From assembly GCA_002104905.1 (NCBI GenBank), contig MCFE01000125.1, forward strand, positions 1-64,000: a stretch of 64,000 nucleotides of DNA, written 5' to 3'. The translations under genes and the position numbers were made by a program. This DNA is from Basidiobolus meristosporus CBS 931.73. Lineage: Eukaryota > Basidiobolomycota > Basidiobolomycetes > Basidiobolales > Basidiobolaceae. The notes under the pieces are model-generated. The model was not told the DNA's origin. It made no database searches and was given only the letters and a program-made list of their open reading frames with translations. This document shows, piece after piece, positions 12,337 through 24,228 of this stretch. Every line of letters begins with the position of its first letter. Within the stretch, counting starts at the first letter, position 1.

Positions 12337-13017
12337 TCAATTGATGACCGAAAGAAACTGATTCAGCTGCGACTGCAGGGTGGCTAATCTCTCCGCCAAC
12401 TGCTTCTTGGCATCGTCGTTGAGATTTCTGATGGCAGTGGGGGACTGAGACGGGTCCAGCTCCAACACGTTTCCACTTTCCAGTGACAAGGAGATCACAG
12501 ATTTGGTCTTGCCCACAGGGGGTACAGCCTTTTTGGCGTTCTGAGGGGGGTGCTCGAGGGGCTTTTTGTTGCGTTTGGAGCGGCGCGGGGGTTCTACCTC
12601 TTCGTCGGAAGACTGCCTGCTCTCACCAATGACTTTTCGCTTGCTCTTGTTTGTGGGGGTTCTGGTGGGCTCTTTTACCGGTGGCTCGGACGCGTTTGTA
12701 GCCGTTTGTGATTGAGAAGTGCTTGAGGATGACTTGACAGTGAGGAACTCTTTGAGGGAAAGCGCGCGTACATCTTTGGGCACTTTATTTATCTCAAGCT
12801 CGCCCAAAAATAACAGCGAGGTGCACAATTGTCCAGTTGAGAGCACTAGTTTGTTGCTGCGTTTCTGTACTAAAAAAAGGCAAGCTTTAGCTCACATTGT
12901 TCGACAAGACTGCAGAGTGGGGGAGGGGGAGGGGATACCTTCAGCTTCCAGGGCCACGATGAGTTGGGTTTTTTCTTCAGGCGATAGAGAGGGCTTGCCT
13001 CTTGAAGTATCTTCCAT
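12337..13017 (-). CDS. Borealin-like chromosomal passenger complex subunit
   Basis: Two exons, 13017-12939 and 12869-12337, split by a 69-nt intron, give 203 residues. The N-terminal 65 residues match the Borealin/Nbl1 helix that bundles with INCENP and Survivin: an LSPEEKTQLIVALEAEV start, a coiled helix, then INKVPKDVRALSLKEFL, equivalent to the family's 'R(I/L)PK..R.(M/L)...(E/D)(F/Y)' segment. A Ser/Lys/Pro-rich basic linker follows, with an acidic-basic patch (SSDEEVEPPRRSKRNKK). The end resembles the Borealin C-terminal dimerisation domain (VISLSLESGNVLELDP, then a helix). The inferred role is targeting Aurora B to centromeres and the spindle midzone. Yeast Nbl1 has only the N-terminal part, so a protein with both ends is notable. 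The call rests on motif pattern, not on a search. Confidence 0.72.
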
Positions 13018-13156
13018 GTTCTCTAGAGTGTCTATGTCGATGCGGAGAAGAAATCGACAATAATATACAGAAAATATGGATAAATACGGGGCCTGAGCCT
13101 ATCATTGATTAACATGATGTTTATTTGTTTTTATTTGGATCCTCATCGGATCAACA

Positions 13157-15619
13157 TCATTCTTTGATGGAGCCAGCATCGGAGTCCTGCTGCTCGCGTT
13201 GATCCAACAACTCCTGCTGTGCTTCATTCGTGCTGGCCAAATACGCTTCCCAGAGCGAGATCAGCTAGGGGACTTTCATTAGCGGCGATCGCGCAGAAGA
13301 TAGCATGGCACTTACCTCCATCTGGGTGGAGATGATCGATCTCAGGTATTTCTCGAGTGATGCCTTGAAATCCTCCACTTTCTCTTCGTCGAAGCGCACC
13401 AGCTCTTGCTTCAGCGTGCTTGTGGTATCCTCGAACTTGGTTTTCTCCTCCTCGACCTTGCTCTCTGCCTGAGTTTGGTTTGGCTTTTAGTGCGTTCCCT
13501 TACGGGCTCTGGTTGAACTGCATGATTACCTCGGAGGTTTCGTAGGTTAGCTGGGAGAGACGCTCCTGCTTCGTTTGGGACTGGCTGCGTAGCTTTTCCA
13601 GTTGCGCCCTTTTCTTGTTGAAGTCGGCAATGCTATGGTGCCAGCTTTGGTAAGACTTGACGCGGGCGGTGAATGCGAACTAATAGCCAGGATGCATCAG
13701 TTGGGGTGGTGGGCGTGCTGGCATGGCCAGGTAGGTACTTGCCTTGATCGAGCCAATCGTCCGCAGATACTCGTCCAAAGTGCTTTCTAGGGTGAGACTA
13801 TCCTGCATGGCCTAGCGTTGACTGGTGAGTACAATACGCCAGAGAAAATGGATAATGGAGCGGGACTGACTTGCTTGTCCTGCAACTCTTTGATCTTATG
13901 CTGCAGTCTGGACAGGGACAGCAAGTTATCGGTGAGTGGCGGATTCGCCTCAGCGCTAGCCATATGGTCGATGCTCTCGGCAAACTCAAAATGAACCCCT
14001 CCGAGCTCTTCGCCATTGCCGGTATTAGTTTCCCTCCATTTCTCCATCAGGGGCGAGCGCATACCAACCACATACCTTTTCTATGCTTGACGTAGCTCTC
14101 GAAAGCTTTCAGAAGAGGCTTCAGTTGAGATTCCAGCATCTCAATCTGCGCTCGCTTGTTTTCGAACCACTGGAGGGCAAACAGGTGAGTGAGGGGAGGG
14201 GTGCTGTGGCCAAGGTGGGCTCCACTTACCTCGTCAGTTTCCACAAACTTCGAGAAGTTGGTCGCACTAGACACTGCATTCCCAAACGCCTTCATCAGCC
14301 CTGTTGAATTCGCACTTTTTCTTTCCTTAATCTGGTCGGAATCCATTAGTATTGATATGTCGCTGGACAATCAAGCGTAATGCCCGCGTACTTCGGTGCC
14401 AAGGCTGTCGGAGCTCAGGAAGACGACGAGATCGGGGTCCTGGTTCAGCCGCGGGTGTGCGGCAATCTTGCTCAAGCATTTCTCTAGCGCAGCCCTTCGA
14501 GTCTCCACAAACTCGTCTTGGAATCTACCTGAGAATCGCCAGCGCGTCAGCAACTAGAAACGTATGTGGCGTGAGACGATCGGAGATTTACCCAGGGCAT
14601 GCTTTTCCGGGACCGGGGGAACAATCACTCCCGGATGGTTGTTCACCAATTGATTGTAGAGCCATAAAAAGTCGCGATATCTACGCGTGACTGAGAGTTC
14701 CGCGCTTTTGAAGAGAGGGGATGTAGTCTACAATGTCAATTGGATGAGACGTCTACGCTGGCCCGAGTGGAAGGGAGTTGTATTTACGTGGGTTTTGACT
14801 TTGTAAACAATGTATGCACTGATAGGGTCTCCGACTTTTTGTGGTTCACTGACGGATATATCAAAGCTCGGCCGAGCTACATCGTCATCTATGGAGTTCT
14901 GAACATACGGTTAGATAGCCGCTGAATGACCTTCCGAATTCATTTACCTTGCTTAGATCGGCTACGACCTCTTCTTCCGGCAGTGGTACTTCGTCCAAAC
15001 GGGCCTCTGGTTCCGGGGGAGGTGCCTGGATAACGGGCTTCTCTTTGACCACCTCCTGGGAGATGGGTGATGATTTAAAGGAATCGTCTTGGGCATCTAA
15101 GATATTAAATGTTGGTTCACGAACACTCGGTTTGAATTGTGGAGACAAGGGTGAGCTATGATATTCTTTTGGTTGGGGAGGGATGATTGAAGGTTCAATC
15201 GGGGCTTCTTGTGGGCTTGGTGCTTCCTTTTGAAGTGGTGAATCGAAGGGAGTATCCACAGGGGAGAGATCTTTGAAAGGAACAGCGGCTGGCAGCTCCG
15301 GTTCTTTGTTGAATGCAATTGGGGAAAAGGCTGCCTCTTTCTCGGTTTCTTCGAGAGGATTGGCAGTAAAACTCCCCAAACTGTCTGGGAGCTCCTCTCC
15401 AGCGTCCAGTTTCAGGTTGGAGAAAGAGCTTTGAATGTGGTCGTCCTGGTGGGGATCCACGAACTCCGCCGGAGGGAAGGATTCGCTCGCTCGGCGGCTT
15501 GAAGAGGGCAGGGAGGAAAACACATCGGCGAAAGGATTGACCTCCTCGTATTTAATAGAGAGTCCGTCTTGTGAAGGGATCAGATCAGAAAAGTCATCAT
15601 ATATCTGTTTATCGCTCAT
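13157..15619 (-). CDS. VPS5: Retromer sorting nexin Vps5/SNX1 (PX-BAR)
   Basis: This is the membrane-bending subunit of retromer, which recycles cargo from endosomes to the Golgi. Exon 1 (15619-14948) encodes a disordered acidic/proline-rich N-terminus starting MSDKQIYDDFSDLIPS. Exons 14898-14788, 14727-14592 and from 14528 encode the PX domain: SVSEPQKVGDPISAYIVYKV, then the phosphoinositide-binding TRRYRDFLWLYNQL, PGVIVPPVPEKHALG and RFQDEFVETRRAALEKCLSK. From about 14,350 to 13,160 several small exons encode the helical BAR domain (WFENKRAQIEMLESQLKPLL, KVKSYQSWHH-like, LISLWEAYLASTNEAQQELL), ending with TGA at 13157-13159. Introns are about 49-65 nt. The long N-terminus, PX and BAR order is that of Vps5/SNX1/SNX2. 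The short BAR exons between 14,050 and 13,450 were followed only approximately. Confidence 0.9.
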
Positions 15620-15921
15620 CTCTGGAAATGCGTGGTTTGCGACACGGAACTAGCTGTTCACTATGAAAAGGCTTTTCGGTTGGTGTTGTGAAACGTAGCC
15701 TGAGTTGGTAAGGGTTGCGGAAAACGTCCGGTAATTCCGGTCAAGACTGCTTCAGAACGCCAGCCAATTACACAGAATTCGATCGGAGGGTTGATAGGAG
15801 GGTAGATAGATTACCCATATGGACTAAATGAGTGCATAATCCAGTGCTCTCAATTTTCCATCGTTCTCCATAGAATAAGCCACCTTGGGCCTATGTGTTT
15901 TGTAGTTTGGAAGATACCAAC
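15620..15921. promoter_or_regulatory. Divergent promoter region between VPS5 and the sugar kinase
   Basis: About 300 bases separate the divergent start codons. No TATA box or known operator stands out. Confidence 0.4.
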
Positions 15922-17032
15922 ATGGCCCAGGAACCCTGCATCGTGGGAGTAGGTTCGGTGTACCTCGACATCATCCTTGAGGTCCCCTACTATCCGGAGG
16001 AGGATAGCAAGTTGAGAACAGAAAAGGTTGATAAACGGAGGGGTGGCAATTCCCCCAATACCCTAGTAGTTCTATCTCAACTTTTCCAAGAGAAAGGGCG
16101 AGGTAGTTGTCATTTCATGGGCTCACTGGCCAACCCCGAAAACAGGGATAACAAGTAAATGGTTGCTTTTCAGCCGGGTTTCGAGCCTTTATTGATCAGT
16201 CAATTCACAGGGTTTTATTGGGAGATATGAGCAAGCATGGGATTAATATGGGTTGTTGTATGAAAACCGACAAAGAAGATCCGCCCACTTCCTATATCGT
16301 GTCCACCTCAAGAGGCTCCCGCACCATCATCAACCATAATCCTTTACCGGACATCGATCTGGCCCATTTCAAAAGCGTTTACCCGAACTACCAGTTCAGC
16401 TGGGTTCACTGTGAAGGCAGAAATATCGAGGCTGTCCATGGAATTTTAACCCATCTGATGCAGGTTGGTTTCCACCAGAACTACTACTGTTTACGTACCC
16501 TCCAAGGCTAAAGCAACTTGACAGGAACTCGAGCTCGGCAGGAACATCATCACCTCCGTGGAGATTGAAAGACCCGAAGAGCTAAGGCCTGGCATCACTC
16601 AGTTGCAGGATAAGGCGGACGTGGTGTTCTATTCCAAGATATTTGCCCAGAGCTGCGGCTTCGAAGAACCCTTGGCATTTCTAAAATCGAGAAAGGCGTA
16701 CTGCAAGCCAAGGTAGGTTCTGGAACTTTACTTGCCCCTGCAAATAAACCTAACGTCTCCAAAGCGTCATCGCCTTTTGTACCTGGGGAAGTAGAGGTGC
16801 CGCTGCCTATCAACCCTCCAAAGAACTGCTGTTGCAAGAGAATGCGTACCCTTTGGCTGAGGTGGTAGATTCCGTTGGCGCAGGAGACACGTTCAACGCA
16901 GGCGTCATCTATGGGCTTTCCTTTGATCTCACCCTTCAAAACACCTTGAAATTGGCATGCAAGGTTGCCTCGCTGAAGTGTGCCAGGTTAGGGTTTTCCA
17001 ACCTAGGAAAGGATATGTCGTCAGATCTGTAG
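15922..17032 (+). CDS. Ketohexokinase-like PfkB sugar kinase
   Basis: Four exons (15922-16154, 16211-16463, 16525-16712, 16765-17032) give exactly 942 nt, or 313 residues, close to the roughly 300 of animal ketohexokinase. The start is the first in-frame ATG (MAQEPCIVGVGSVYLDII). PfkB features are visible: the N-terminal GVGSVYLDII strand, the substrate-site RRGGNSPNT, HCEGRN in the middle, and the C-terminal anion-hole/catalytic motif VDSVGAGDTFNAG, whose GAGD aspartate is the expected base. Ketohexokinase phosphorylates fructose at C1 with ATP in the cytosol. The resemblance across the whole chain (KYPxEDS-like, EGRN, GAGDTFNA) favours this over ribokinase or adenosine kinase, but the sugar itself is inferred. 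AATAAA follows at 17055. Confidence 0.85.
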
Positions 17033-17054
17033 ATGTAAGCCAAGTTAATTAAAA

Positions 17055-17060
17055 AATAAA
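17055..17060 (+). terminator. Polyadenylation signal AATAAA of the sugar kinase
   Basis: AATAAA lies 23 bases after the stop codon, inside an A-rich tract. The next gene on the same strand starts at 17223. Confidence 0.45.
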
Positions 17061-17222
17061 GCGATGTGGATGAGATTTTTGGCAACTGATGAATTGGGAC
17101 ACTGCACACATCAAACTGATCAAGCAACAAAGGACGATGACTCCACTGATAGATGAAACGTCCCCGACGGCGAAGGCATAAATACTCAGGGAGGTCGACT
17201 CTCCGATTCATCAACTAGTCAA

Positions 17223-17651
17223 ATGATGAAATCCTACTGCCTTTTCTTGATCTGCGCCCTCATGATCCAAGCCCAAGAAGGTATGGTGTACAACCGAGTT
17301 CCCGGTTGCCTTGTCTAACCCGTTGTGTTGATTTTAGCTCCCAGCAGCTCCGATGGACGCACTTCTGTTCGAGGCACAGCTACTCGTTCATCCCGGCCAA
17401 ACCAAACTGGCTCCGCGTCCAGAACCCTTACTGGCACCAGTAATGCAAGCAGAACCGCGGGGGGTGAAGGGTCCGAAACCAACACCCTCTCTAGCGCCAC
17501 TAGCACCCAAACCAATACCTTGGTCGAGAGCGTAACCCCACCTGTGTCCTTACCCGCAGGCACCCGTGCGCCTTCGAGCGATGCCGTGAACCAGATCGCT
17601 GGTACATTGTTCGTTTATGCTGGACTCTTGCTGGGCTACTATCTCTATTAG
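17223..17651 (+). CDS. Small Ser/Thr-rich, GPI-anchor-like cell surface protein
   Basis: Two exons (17223-17280 and 17338-17651, 57-nt intron) give 123 residues. It has a signal peptide (MMKSYCLFLICALMIQAQE), then about 75 residues dominated by Ser, Thr, Gly, Ala and Arg with no cysteine, and a final hydrophobic tail (IAGTLFVYAGLLLGYYLY) preceded by small residues (SSDA). That layout is typical of fungal GPI-anchored, O-glycosylated wall proteins, with anchor attachment near SSDA. No family is recognised. The start could be the second ATG (17226). Confidence 0.7.
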
Positions 17652-17870
17652 GCAGGGCTGACAGTGATGCCGATGCTATATTGCTACCACTATCGTTAGC
17701 ACTATCACTACCACTATCAAGCATTACTAACCTTATCAGGCAAGGCAGTTAATGTCAAATTTATTCTCCAGCCATTAGTATCATTTTGACTAATACGACT
17801 AACCAAGTAATAAAGTTTATCCAACAAATAGCTATGTACACATGTGTATGTGAGTGGGACTGATGCAATC
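17652..17870. other. Convergent 3' spacer with simple ACTATC-type repeats
   Basis: The wall-protein gene and the Virilizer gene converge here. The sequence holds imperfect (CACTAT)-like runs at about 17,685-17,720 and no gene. Confidence 0.4.
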
Positions 17871-20800
17871 TTACATTGCCCCTCTGTTGGGTCCGGTCGG
17901 CCTAAAGCTCGCACCCTTCGTAAACCTTGGTTCCATTTGCTCCATTTGCATGCGGTTCGGCGGTAATCTAGGTCTGGGTAGTTGGCTGGAGTCGAAGAAT
18001 TGGCTGGGCCCATTAGGAAAGAATGGCCTCTCGTAGAAACCTTGGTTTGGCGGATAGTAGTGGGGGTTATAGTAAGGAGTCGCAACCGGAAACCCATTGG
18101 GGAATTGCTGAAAGGCTCCACGACGATTCACCTCGAAGTCATTCAACGGTGGTCCCACCATCGCATATTGAGGCGGCTCTACCGGCCATTGCCTATTGCC
18201 AGAGTGGGCGCGAGCATTGGATGGATTCGCGCGGCCTCTTTGGCTTGGCTGTGATGAGGACTCGGGGCGCCCATGGCGTGTTGGGGTGTTAAAGCTCTCG
18301 GGTGGAAGGTGGGATGTAGCTAGATGATTGGGGTTGGGGTTGGGATTGGGATTCGGTTGCGACAGCGCTTCTGGCTGAGGCTTCTTGTGGAAATCGTCCA
18401 CATGGACCGATGGCAAACGCGCAGCATTGGCTTTGCGCACGCCATATGTGTCCCGAAACTCGTTACTTTGGTAGGCCTTTCCACCACCCAGGTTCTTCCG
18501 ATGTAGCTCGTCTCGCGTCAATGAGCTCACATTGTGCGGCTCGAACGGAATAATGACCGGATCTCCCTCCTCGTCACTCTGCTCGTCGTAAACCTTGATG
18601 CGCTTTCGGGTTGAAAACCCGGGGAACATGCGAAGGGCGTACGATTTGAAGTCGCGCACTTCGTTCGAAAAATAAAAGATCTCCTCGAAGTCGTCGGTGC
18701 TGATGTGGTCGTCTCGCTCTACAAGATTTCGGGAATGAATTTCAACGATGGACTCTACCTACGTGACATGGAGGACTTACCGATCGGCAGGGTGCGCAAC
18801 TCCCGTGACTTCAGGAATTCGTTGAGCGTGCGCTTTCTGATTTGGAAGATCCGCTCTAGCCCGAGGAAGCACGACTCGATTCCGTCGAATGGCTCGTCGA
18901 ATCTATGCTGGCTCGAGTCGCCTTCCTGTTGCAAGGACTGGGCAACCTCCAGATACCAGTGCAACAACTCACGTGACGTCTCACAGAACTCGCCATCATC
19001 GGATGCTAGGACCGTTAGACAATCCTGCCCGAGCTCTACACATGTCTTAAACGGGCCCAGCAAGTTTGCGAAAAGGGAGATCTTGATGTCGTTGTGCGTT
19101 GGACTGGCGGTGACGTGGTTCATCCATTGGTCGTAGAGAAGCTTCGAAAGGCCGAGGATCCGACACAGTCTCTCAAGAACGAATGGCTGCCGGTCACCTT
19201 GGGAAAGCTCCTTCATCGAGTGGTTCATGTTCGCGTGGATTGAGTAACAGAACTCTGGGTTGCTAAGAATGGTCAGGGTGCCGATTACGGATCGGGAGAG
19301 ATTGGACAGCATGCTGAGAGCTCGGGTAGAGCCACAATCCAGAAGCTTCGAGATGAACTCGGAGAGCTGCGTGGACTGCGCATCCACCTCAGCTTTGTGG
19401 TTATTCAAGGCATCGATGGGGATTCGTCGATCGAACTGCTCCCAGTGGTTCGAGAGTAGGTAGATCAACTTGCTAGCGAGGTCGCTGACGAAGTGGTCGG
19501 GCCCGAGCAAATCGACGATATCGAAGAACATCCCAACGGTTTGGTCCAGCCCATCCCTGATATTGCACTCGAAGATATCAAGCAAGTAGAAATGCCCGCA
19601 CGGAATTCTTACGAGGGCCAGTAGCAGACACAGCAGCCGCGAGATCCGCGAAACCATGAATTGCTCCTCGAAGGAGCTTTGCTGCCATAGACAAGAGTTA
19701 CCATTCCCCGTACTCTGCTTTGTGGCCTGGTATTCAACGGCGTGTAGCACTCGACTGAACGCTTCCAATTCTTCGTACAGCTGGTTGACTATTAGTTTGA
19801 AGATCCCCCGAGCGATCCCCATATCGCCGATATCCAGCTCAACCATCTGGACAAGCAGCGAACGCAACGCGACGTGCACCTCCTTGCTAGACGTGAAGAT
19901 CAAAGTACGAAGACACTCCTCAAGATCATCCTTGAACGGGAGTAGTTGGTTGGTCCAGTACAGGCGCAAACAGTTGTCGTTGTACACCCAATCCTTCAGG
20001 CTTCCTGGGTGGTGGGGCTTAGGGACGTAAGGAGGTGGAAGTAAGCGGCCTAGCAGCTTGAGCCCACTAAGAAAATGCTGAGGAGCATCGTGAAGCCCAT
20101 CCAGTAGATATTGCACCACCTTATTCCCTATCAGGCCAGTAGGGATCTTGCACCTAAATGGGCCCGACTCTCCATCGGGCACCACTGTATTCACCATGTC
20201 GAAGAAGCGATACATCACCTCCAGGTTCTCTCCCAACAGATAGAGCCCATACGAATTGACCACCATCGATTGCTCATTTGGCTTCAGGTTTTGAATGTCC
20301 AGCTGGTCAAGCGTATACAGCAGCTTGAGCACTTGCTTGAAGCATTCATTCAGAAGATGGTCGTCTCGGGTGATGTCGAGGCTCAGCTCCTCTGCGGAGC
20401 TCTCTCCTGGCTCGGCTAGAGTCACGGACACGATGAGCCCGTCGCCAGTATGGTAGATGATACTGAACATCAGCTCCAACGTGAGCCGACTAAGCTCTAG
20501 CCACTTGGTTTTCTTTCTGATCCTCTCGATGATGTAGGACTGCGGATCCGACCACGACATGGACGCCATCTTCTCCACGAGAGTGGCTTCGTCTTCCAAA
20601 GCATCCGGATACAGCGGCGAGATCTTGTTCATTTCGCCCAGAGCCTCGATGGCAGACTCCACGATCCGAAGCAGGTAGACAAGGATCGGGTCTTCTTGGG
20701 TGGAGCCGACTATGTTCAATTGCGCACTCAGGATGCCTAGCGGGTCACTTCCGGTGTAACTATGCTTCAGCAGGATCCGAACACAGTAAGCGATCTTATC

Positions 20801-23657
20801 CACCACGGATTCCTTGGAAAAGTCCCTCCGCTCTGTGTTGGCGAGGATGTCGATCAGGACGCCCAGGTCGTTGTGCTTGTGGTACTTGAGAATGGTATAG
20901 TACACCGCATCATCCTCCGCTTCCTGCTGGTAGGTGATTCGCAGCCTGTCAATGTCGGCTGGTGAGAGCTTGACTTCCAGAAGATGGTAGTACGAGAAAA
21001 CCGCGGTGACCAGTCGCTTCGCCTGGGCGTTTGAGGAGGAGTACGATATAAGAATGGGCAGCGCTCCCAGAAAACTAACCACAGATGCGACCGCCTAGGT
21101 AGAAATGGGTAAACAAATGATCAAGCGTGGAGTCAAAGAAGACTCAGCCCAAACCTGCTTTCCAATGTTGAATGTGCACATGTCATGCATTAGCTTGATA
21201 AGGAGGTTCGCCTGTAGATAATCCTCTTTCCCAATCAAGACTGGTCTTTTCCCTTTGAGGTCCGAATGTGCGATCAACTGGGAGACAAGTCGAACCGCGT
21301 AAACTTGATAGATGAGAGTGGTTACGAATTCCTCCAGCGTATACTGAGCTCCAGAAACCGGGACGAATGAGGATGTGGAGATTTCGTAGGTGAGGTCGTC
21401 CTGGTTGCGTGAGTATTTATTGTCACTAATCCACCCTTGGCGATAGTCCAGTATTCCTGGGCTTCCACGGAGCTTCTCTTCGCGAAGCCACCCAAAAATC
21501 CCGCCATCTCCTTGGCTTTCTGTCCAGGCCTCGAACAAATGGCTCTTCCCTAGGGCCGGCTTTTCCAACTCGTTCGATAGATATTGAAGCCCTTGCTTGG
21601 TTTGCCACAAAACCATGTAGAAAGCGAACAGGCTCTCCTGGCCAGTGCTCGCCAGTGCTTCCGTCACCACCTGAAGGATATTGTGAAAGAGAAGGTACTG
21701 GAAGTACGATGATTCGAGAGAATATTTCATGTCTCTATGGAATTTGGCGACATTGAAGAACTCGACCAGTCGTAAGGAGGGTCTTGACGAGCTGGTTGTG
21801 GCCGTCAAGAGATGTGGTATCTACGTTTTCCACTCCCAGATTCAGTGAAACCCGGCGGATGGTTGCACAGCTTTCGAAGAATCCGATCTTTTCGACTATG
21901 ATACCAACTAGCTCCATGGTTTCCGCCGGCAGCTTTGAGTCCTGTAGCAGAGGCAAGATGAAGCGATGGTACAACGATTCGTCCAGAATATGTTGAACTA
22001 CGAGGGGGTCATTGATGCATGTATTGAAGGCATTGAGGATTTGGACTTTAAGGTAGGTGCTGGCATTTGCCGAGCTCAATGGGTAAAGCAGCCCTTGGAT
22101 TAGTTGGTGGTCCTAACAAGAGGCATAAACATCATGTACGTGTGGCAGGTTCAATGCAAACTTACAAGAACTAGCTTCGATACGCCCTCCCCACAAGCAC
22201 ACAAGTTGCATATTAGGCTCAAGCAATTTCTAAATACGGACAAAGAAAACTGAACCGCTGTGAGTGTTAGGTGCTACGCAGGCCTATGGGCTCTGCACTT
22301 ACCGAGCCAGAAGTAATCCTCATGGACTTGCACACCATCCTCAATAGTTTCGTGAGATCATCTACAGACATATGCACTTAGTGCAAGTTGGGGGAGTGGG
22401 ATGGGTAAGCCACCCTGCTTACCTTTCAAATCTATTTGGTTGCTTCTTGCATACTCAACCGCCTCCTCCAGTACCTGGCTGATCCGATGAAGCGATTGCT
22501 GAAGAGTCTTGGCTTGGTCGTTGCCACTGGCTTGCTCCTTCGCATATGCATCGATCTCGGAGATCTGCTGCTTCAGCTCCACCCATGCCTTTTGACCATG
22601 TAGATTCATCGCCGAGTGGTGAGCCGTGGGCGGCTGTTTTGTTGGCAAGTTAATTGGGAATCGACAGGACCAAATGATTCTGTAGACTTACGAGGCTTTG
22701 CGGCGTATAAGGATAGCCATCCAGAAGGCGGCTCAGAGTGCCGTTGACCAGGGGGTCAGTGGTACTGCCGGTGTGGTACTCACCAGCCAACTTCTGGATT
22801 TTCTCGTACAGGTCGTGCGCTTCGTTTGATTTGCTCGCTCTAGAGGTCATATTCTGGTAGGCGTCGAGCGGGCCTGCGTAAAGCTCCAAATCCTTTGCTG
22901 CTACATCAAAATATCAGTCAGCTTGATCGCATTTCATATTGGATATCACAAGCGGCTCATACATAGACTCGTCTCGCTAGCCTCCATGGATTTTTCCAGA
23001 TCTTGCCCCTGTCAGCCCGGTTTGTTAGAGAGTTATTCCTGTATATATACTCCAAATGGGGACCCACCTGCGCCATCCGGGAGGTTCCATCTACAGTGTA
23101 GCCATATAAACATAAAGTGAGCGCCTCAAAGTCACCCCGTACCAACAAGAAACGTGTCACAGGCTGGGAAATATTCAAATCATGAGCATGTCAAATTCTC
23201 GTATGTAGGCTATTCAAGCGCAACCATACTTTGTGCTCCGTGTTGAACTGAAACCCTTGGGTACCTGAGCTTTGATCGTACTCGAATGTGTAAGAGTCGA
23301 GCGATTCTACATGCGTCGTGGGTTTCGTGGGCTCAGTCTTTGTGGCGCATTTTTTGTGGGTTAATACTTGGAAGGAGAAATTCGAAGGTGAGGTACAACT
23401 AAAGGACGTAAGCAAAAAGTTAACGAGCTTGAGAAGTACTGATCGACGCGTGTCCACAAATGGATGGAGGCTACGCACCCTTTCTTCTCCACTAAGGGGG
23501 TGTCTGGAAACGGGATGCTTCCTTGTGGAATGACCACCAGATTGGTCAGCACTACATCGGCACGGAATCTTATGAACTGGGTGAAGTCTATGTCTTCACT
23601 GTTGTAATTTCTGGGCGGCTTTAGCGTGTTGTAATAGAGTAGCACTTTATTCCTCAT
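17871..23657 (-). CDS. Virilizer-family scaffold of the m6A RNA methyltransferase complex
   Basis: Virilizer (VIRMA/KIAA1429 in animals, VIR in plants) is the large scaffold of the nuclear mRNA N6-adenosine methylation machinery. Exon 1 starts at ATG 23657 and encodes the conserved N-terminal domain: IDFTQFIRFRADVVLTNLVV and IPQGS, corresponding to the family's R(F)P...I..(V)(R)(V)IPPG pattern. This is followed by SLDSYTFEYD and FEALTLCLYGYTVDG, like the family's LTL.IYG..D. Many exons of helical repeat follow, the longest 21082-18778. The last exon (about 18,718-17,871) carries NAARLPSVHVDDFHKK, the diagnostic C-terminal motif (usually SRPPSMHVDDF), then a Pro/Asn/Gly-rich tail that includes an NPNPNPNPN run. 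Total length is about 1,600 residues. Exon joins between 23.2 and 21.8 kb are approximate. The family call rests on the N- and C-terminal motifs; the middle is not conserved enough to judge by eye. Confidence 0.8.
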
Positions 23658-24228
23658 CCCGTGAAGTTTGGTACGGAGGGGGATATTTCGTAGGTGGGTA
23701 GACTGACTCCTGGTTTCGACACTACTGCGCTCACCACCAGAAATGCGACTATTCTATGATTTACTTAAACCATGGAGTTAAACGAAATCAGAACTCTACC
23801 AAACAGCGGAGCTAGGGTTAGGGTTAGAGTTGGGTTGGGCTGGGGCTGGGTGGTTCAGGTAAACAATGGAGTTCATCTGAAATTTTCGAAGCACTCGACA
23901 CCACCTCTCCTCTGTAGGAAGGGTGTGGGCCAATCAAACGATGAATCTATTGATGAAGTGTAAACAAACATTGTAAACCAGAGATGTGTGCTTAAGTGAT
24001 GTAAATTTTGTTAGCTCACGATAAAGGAAAAAAGTGGAATCGGTGTGTTTTGACGTGAACAACGGGTTTACTTTCTATATTGAAGCACTGGGGAATATTT
24101 CCTTCGAAAGCAATCACTTTATCAACCCTACATAGCTGAGCGTTGGTCTTGAAAACCTCTGACAATAGGTGCACCATTCAACTTCTAACCTTCCTTGTAA
24201 ACATATCTACTTCATTATCCGACGGAAA
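23658..24228. promoter_or_regulatory. Divergent promoter region with a short telomere-like tract
   Basis: The Virilizer and kinesin genes diverge from this 570-bp spacer. At 23813-23850 there is a G-rich tract starting TAGGGTTAGGGTTAGAGTT and decaying into GGGTTGGG and GGGGCTGGG. It resembles TTAGGG telomere repeats or a Teb1/Tbf1/Rap1-type binding site. No gene is seen. Confidence 0.45.

Noticed and set aside
18023..18506. Several plus-strand frames inside the Virilizer gene
   Set aside because: They are antisense shadows of a real minus-strand exon with a diagnostic motif.
23813..23850. A chromosome-end telomere
   Set aside because: Only a few degenerate units lie between two intact genes.
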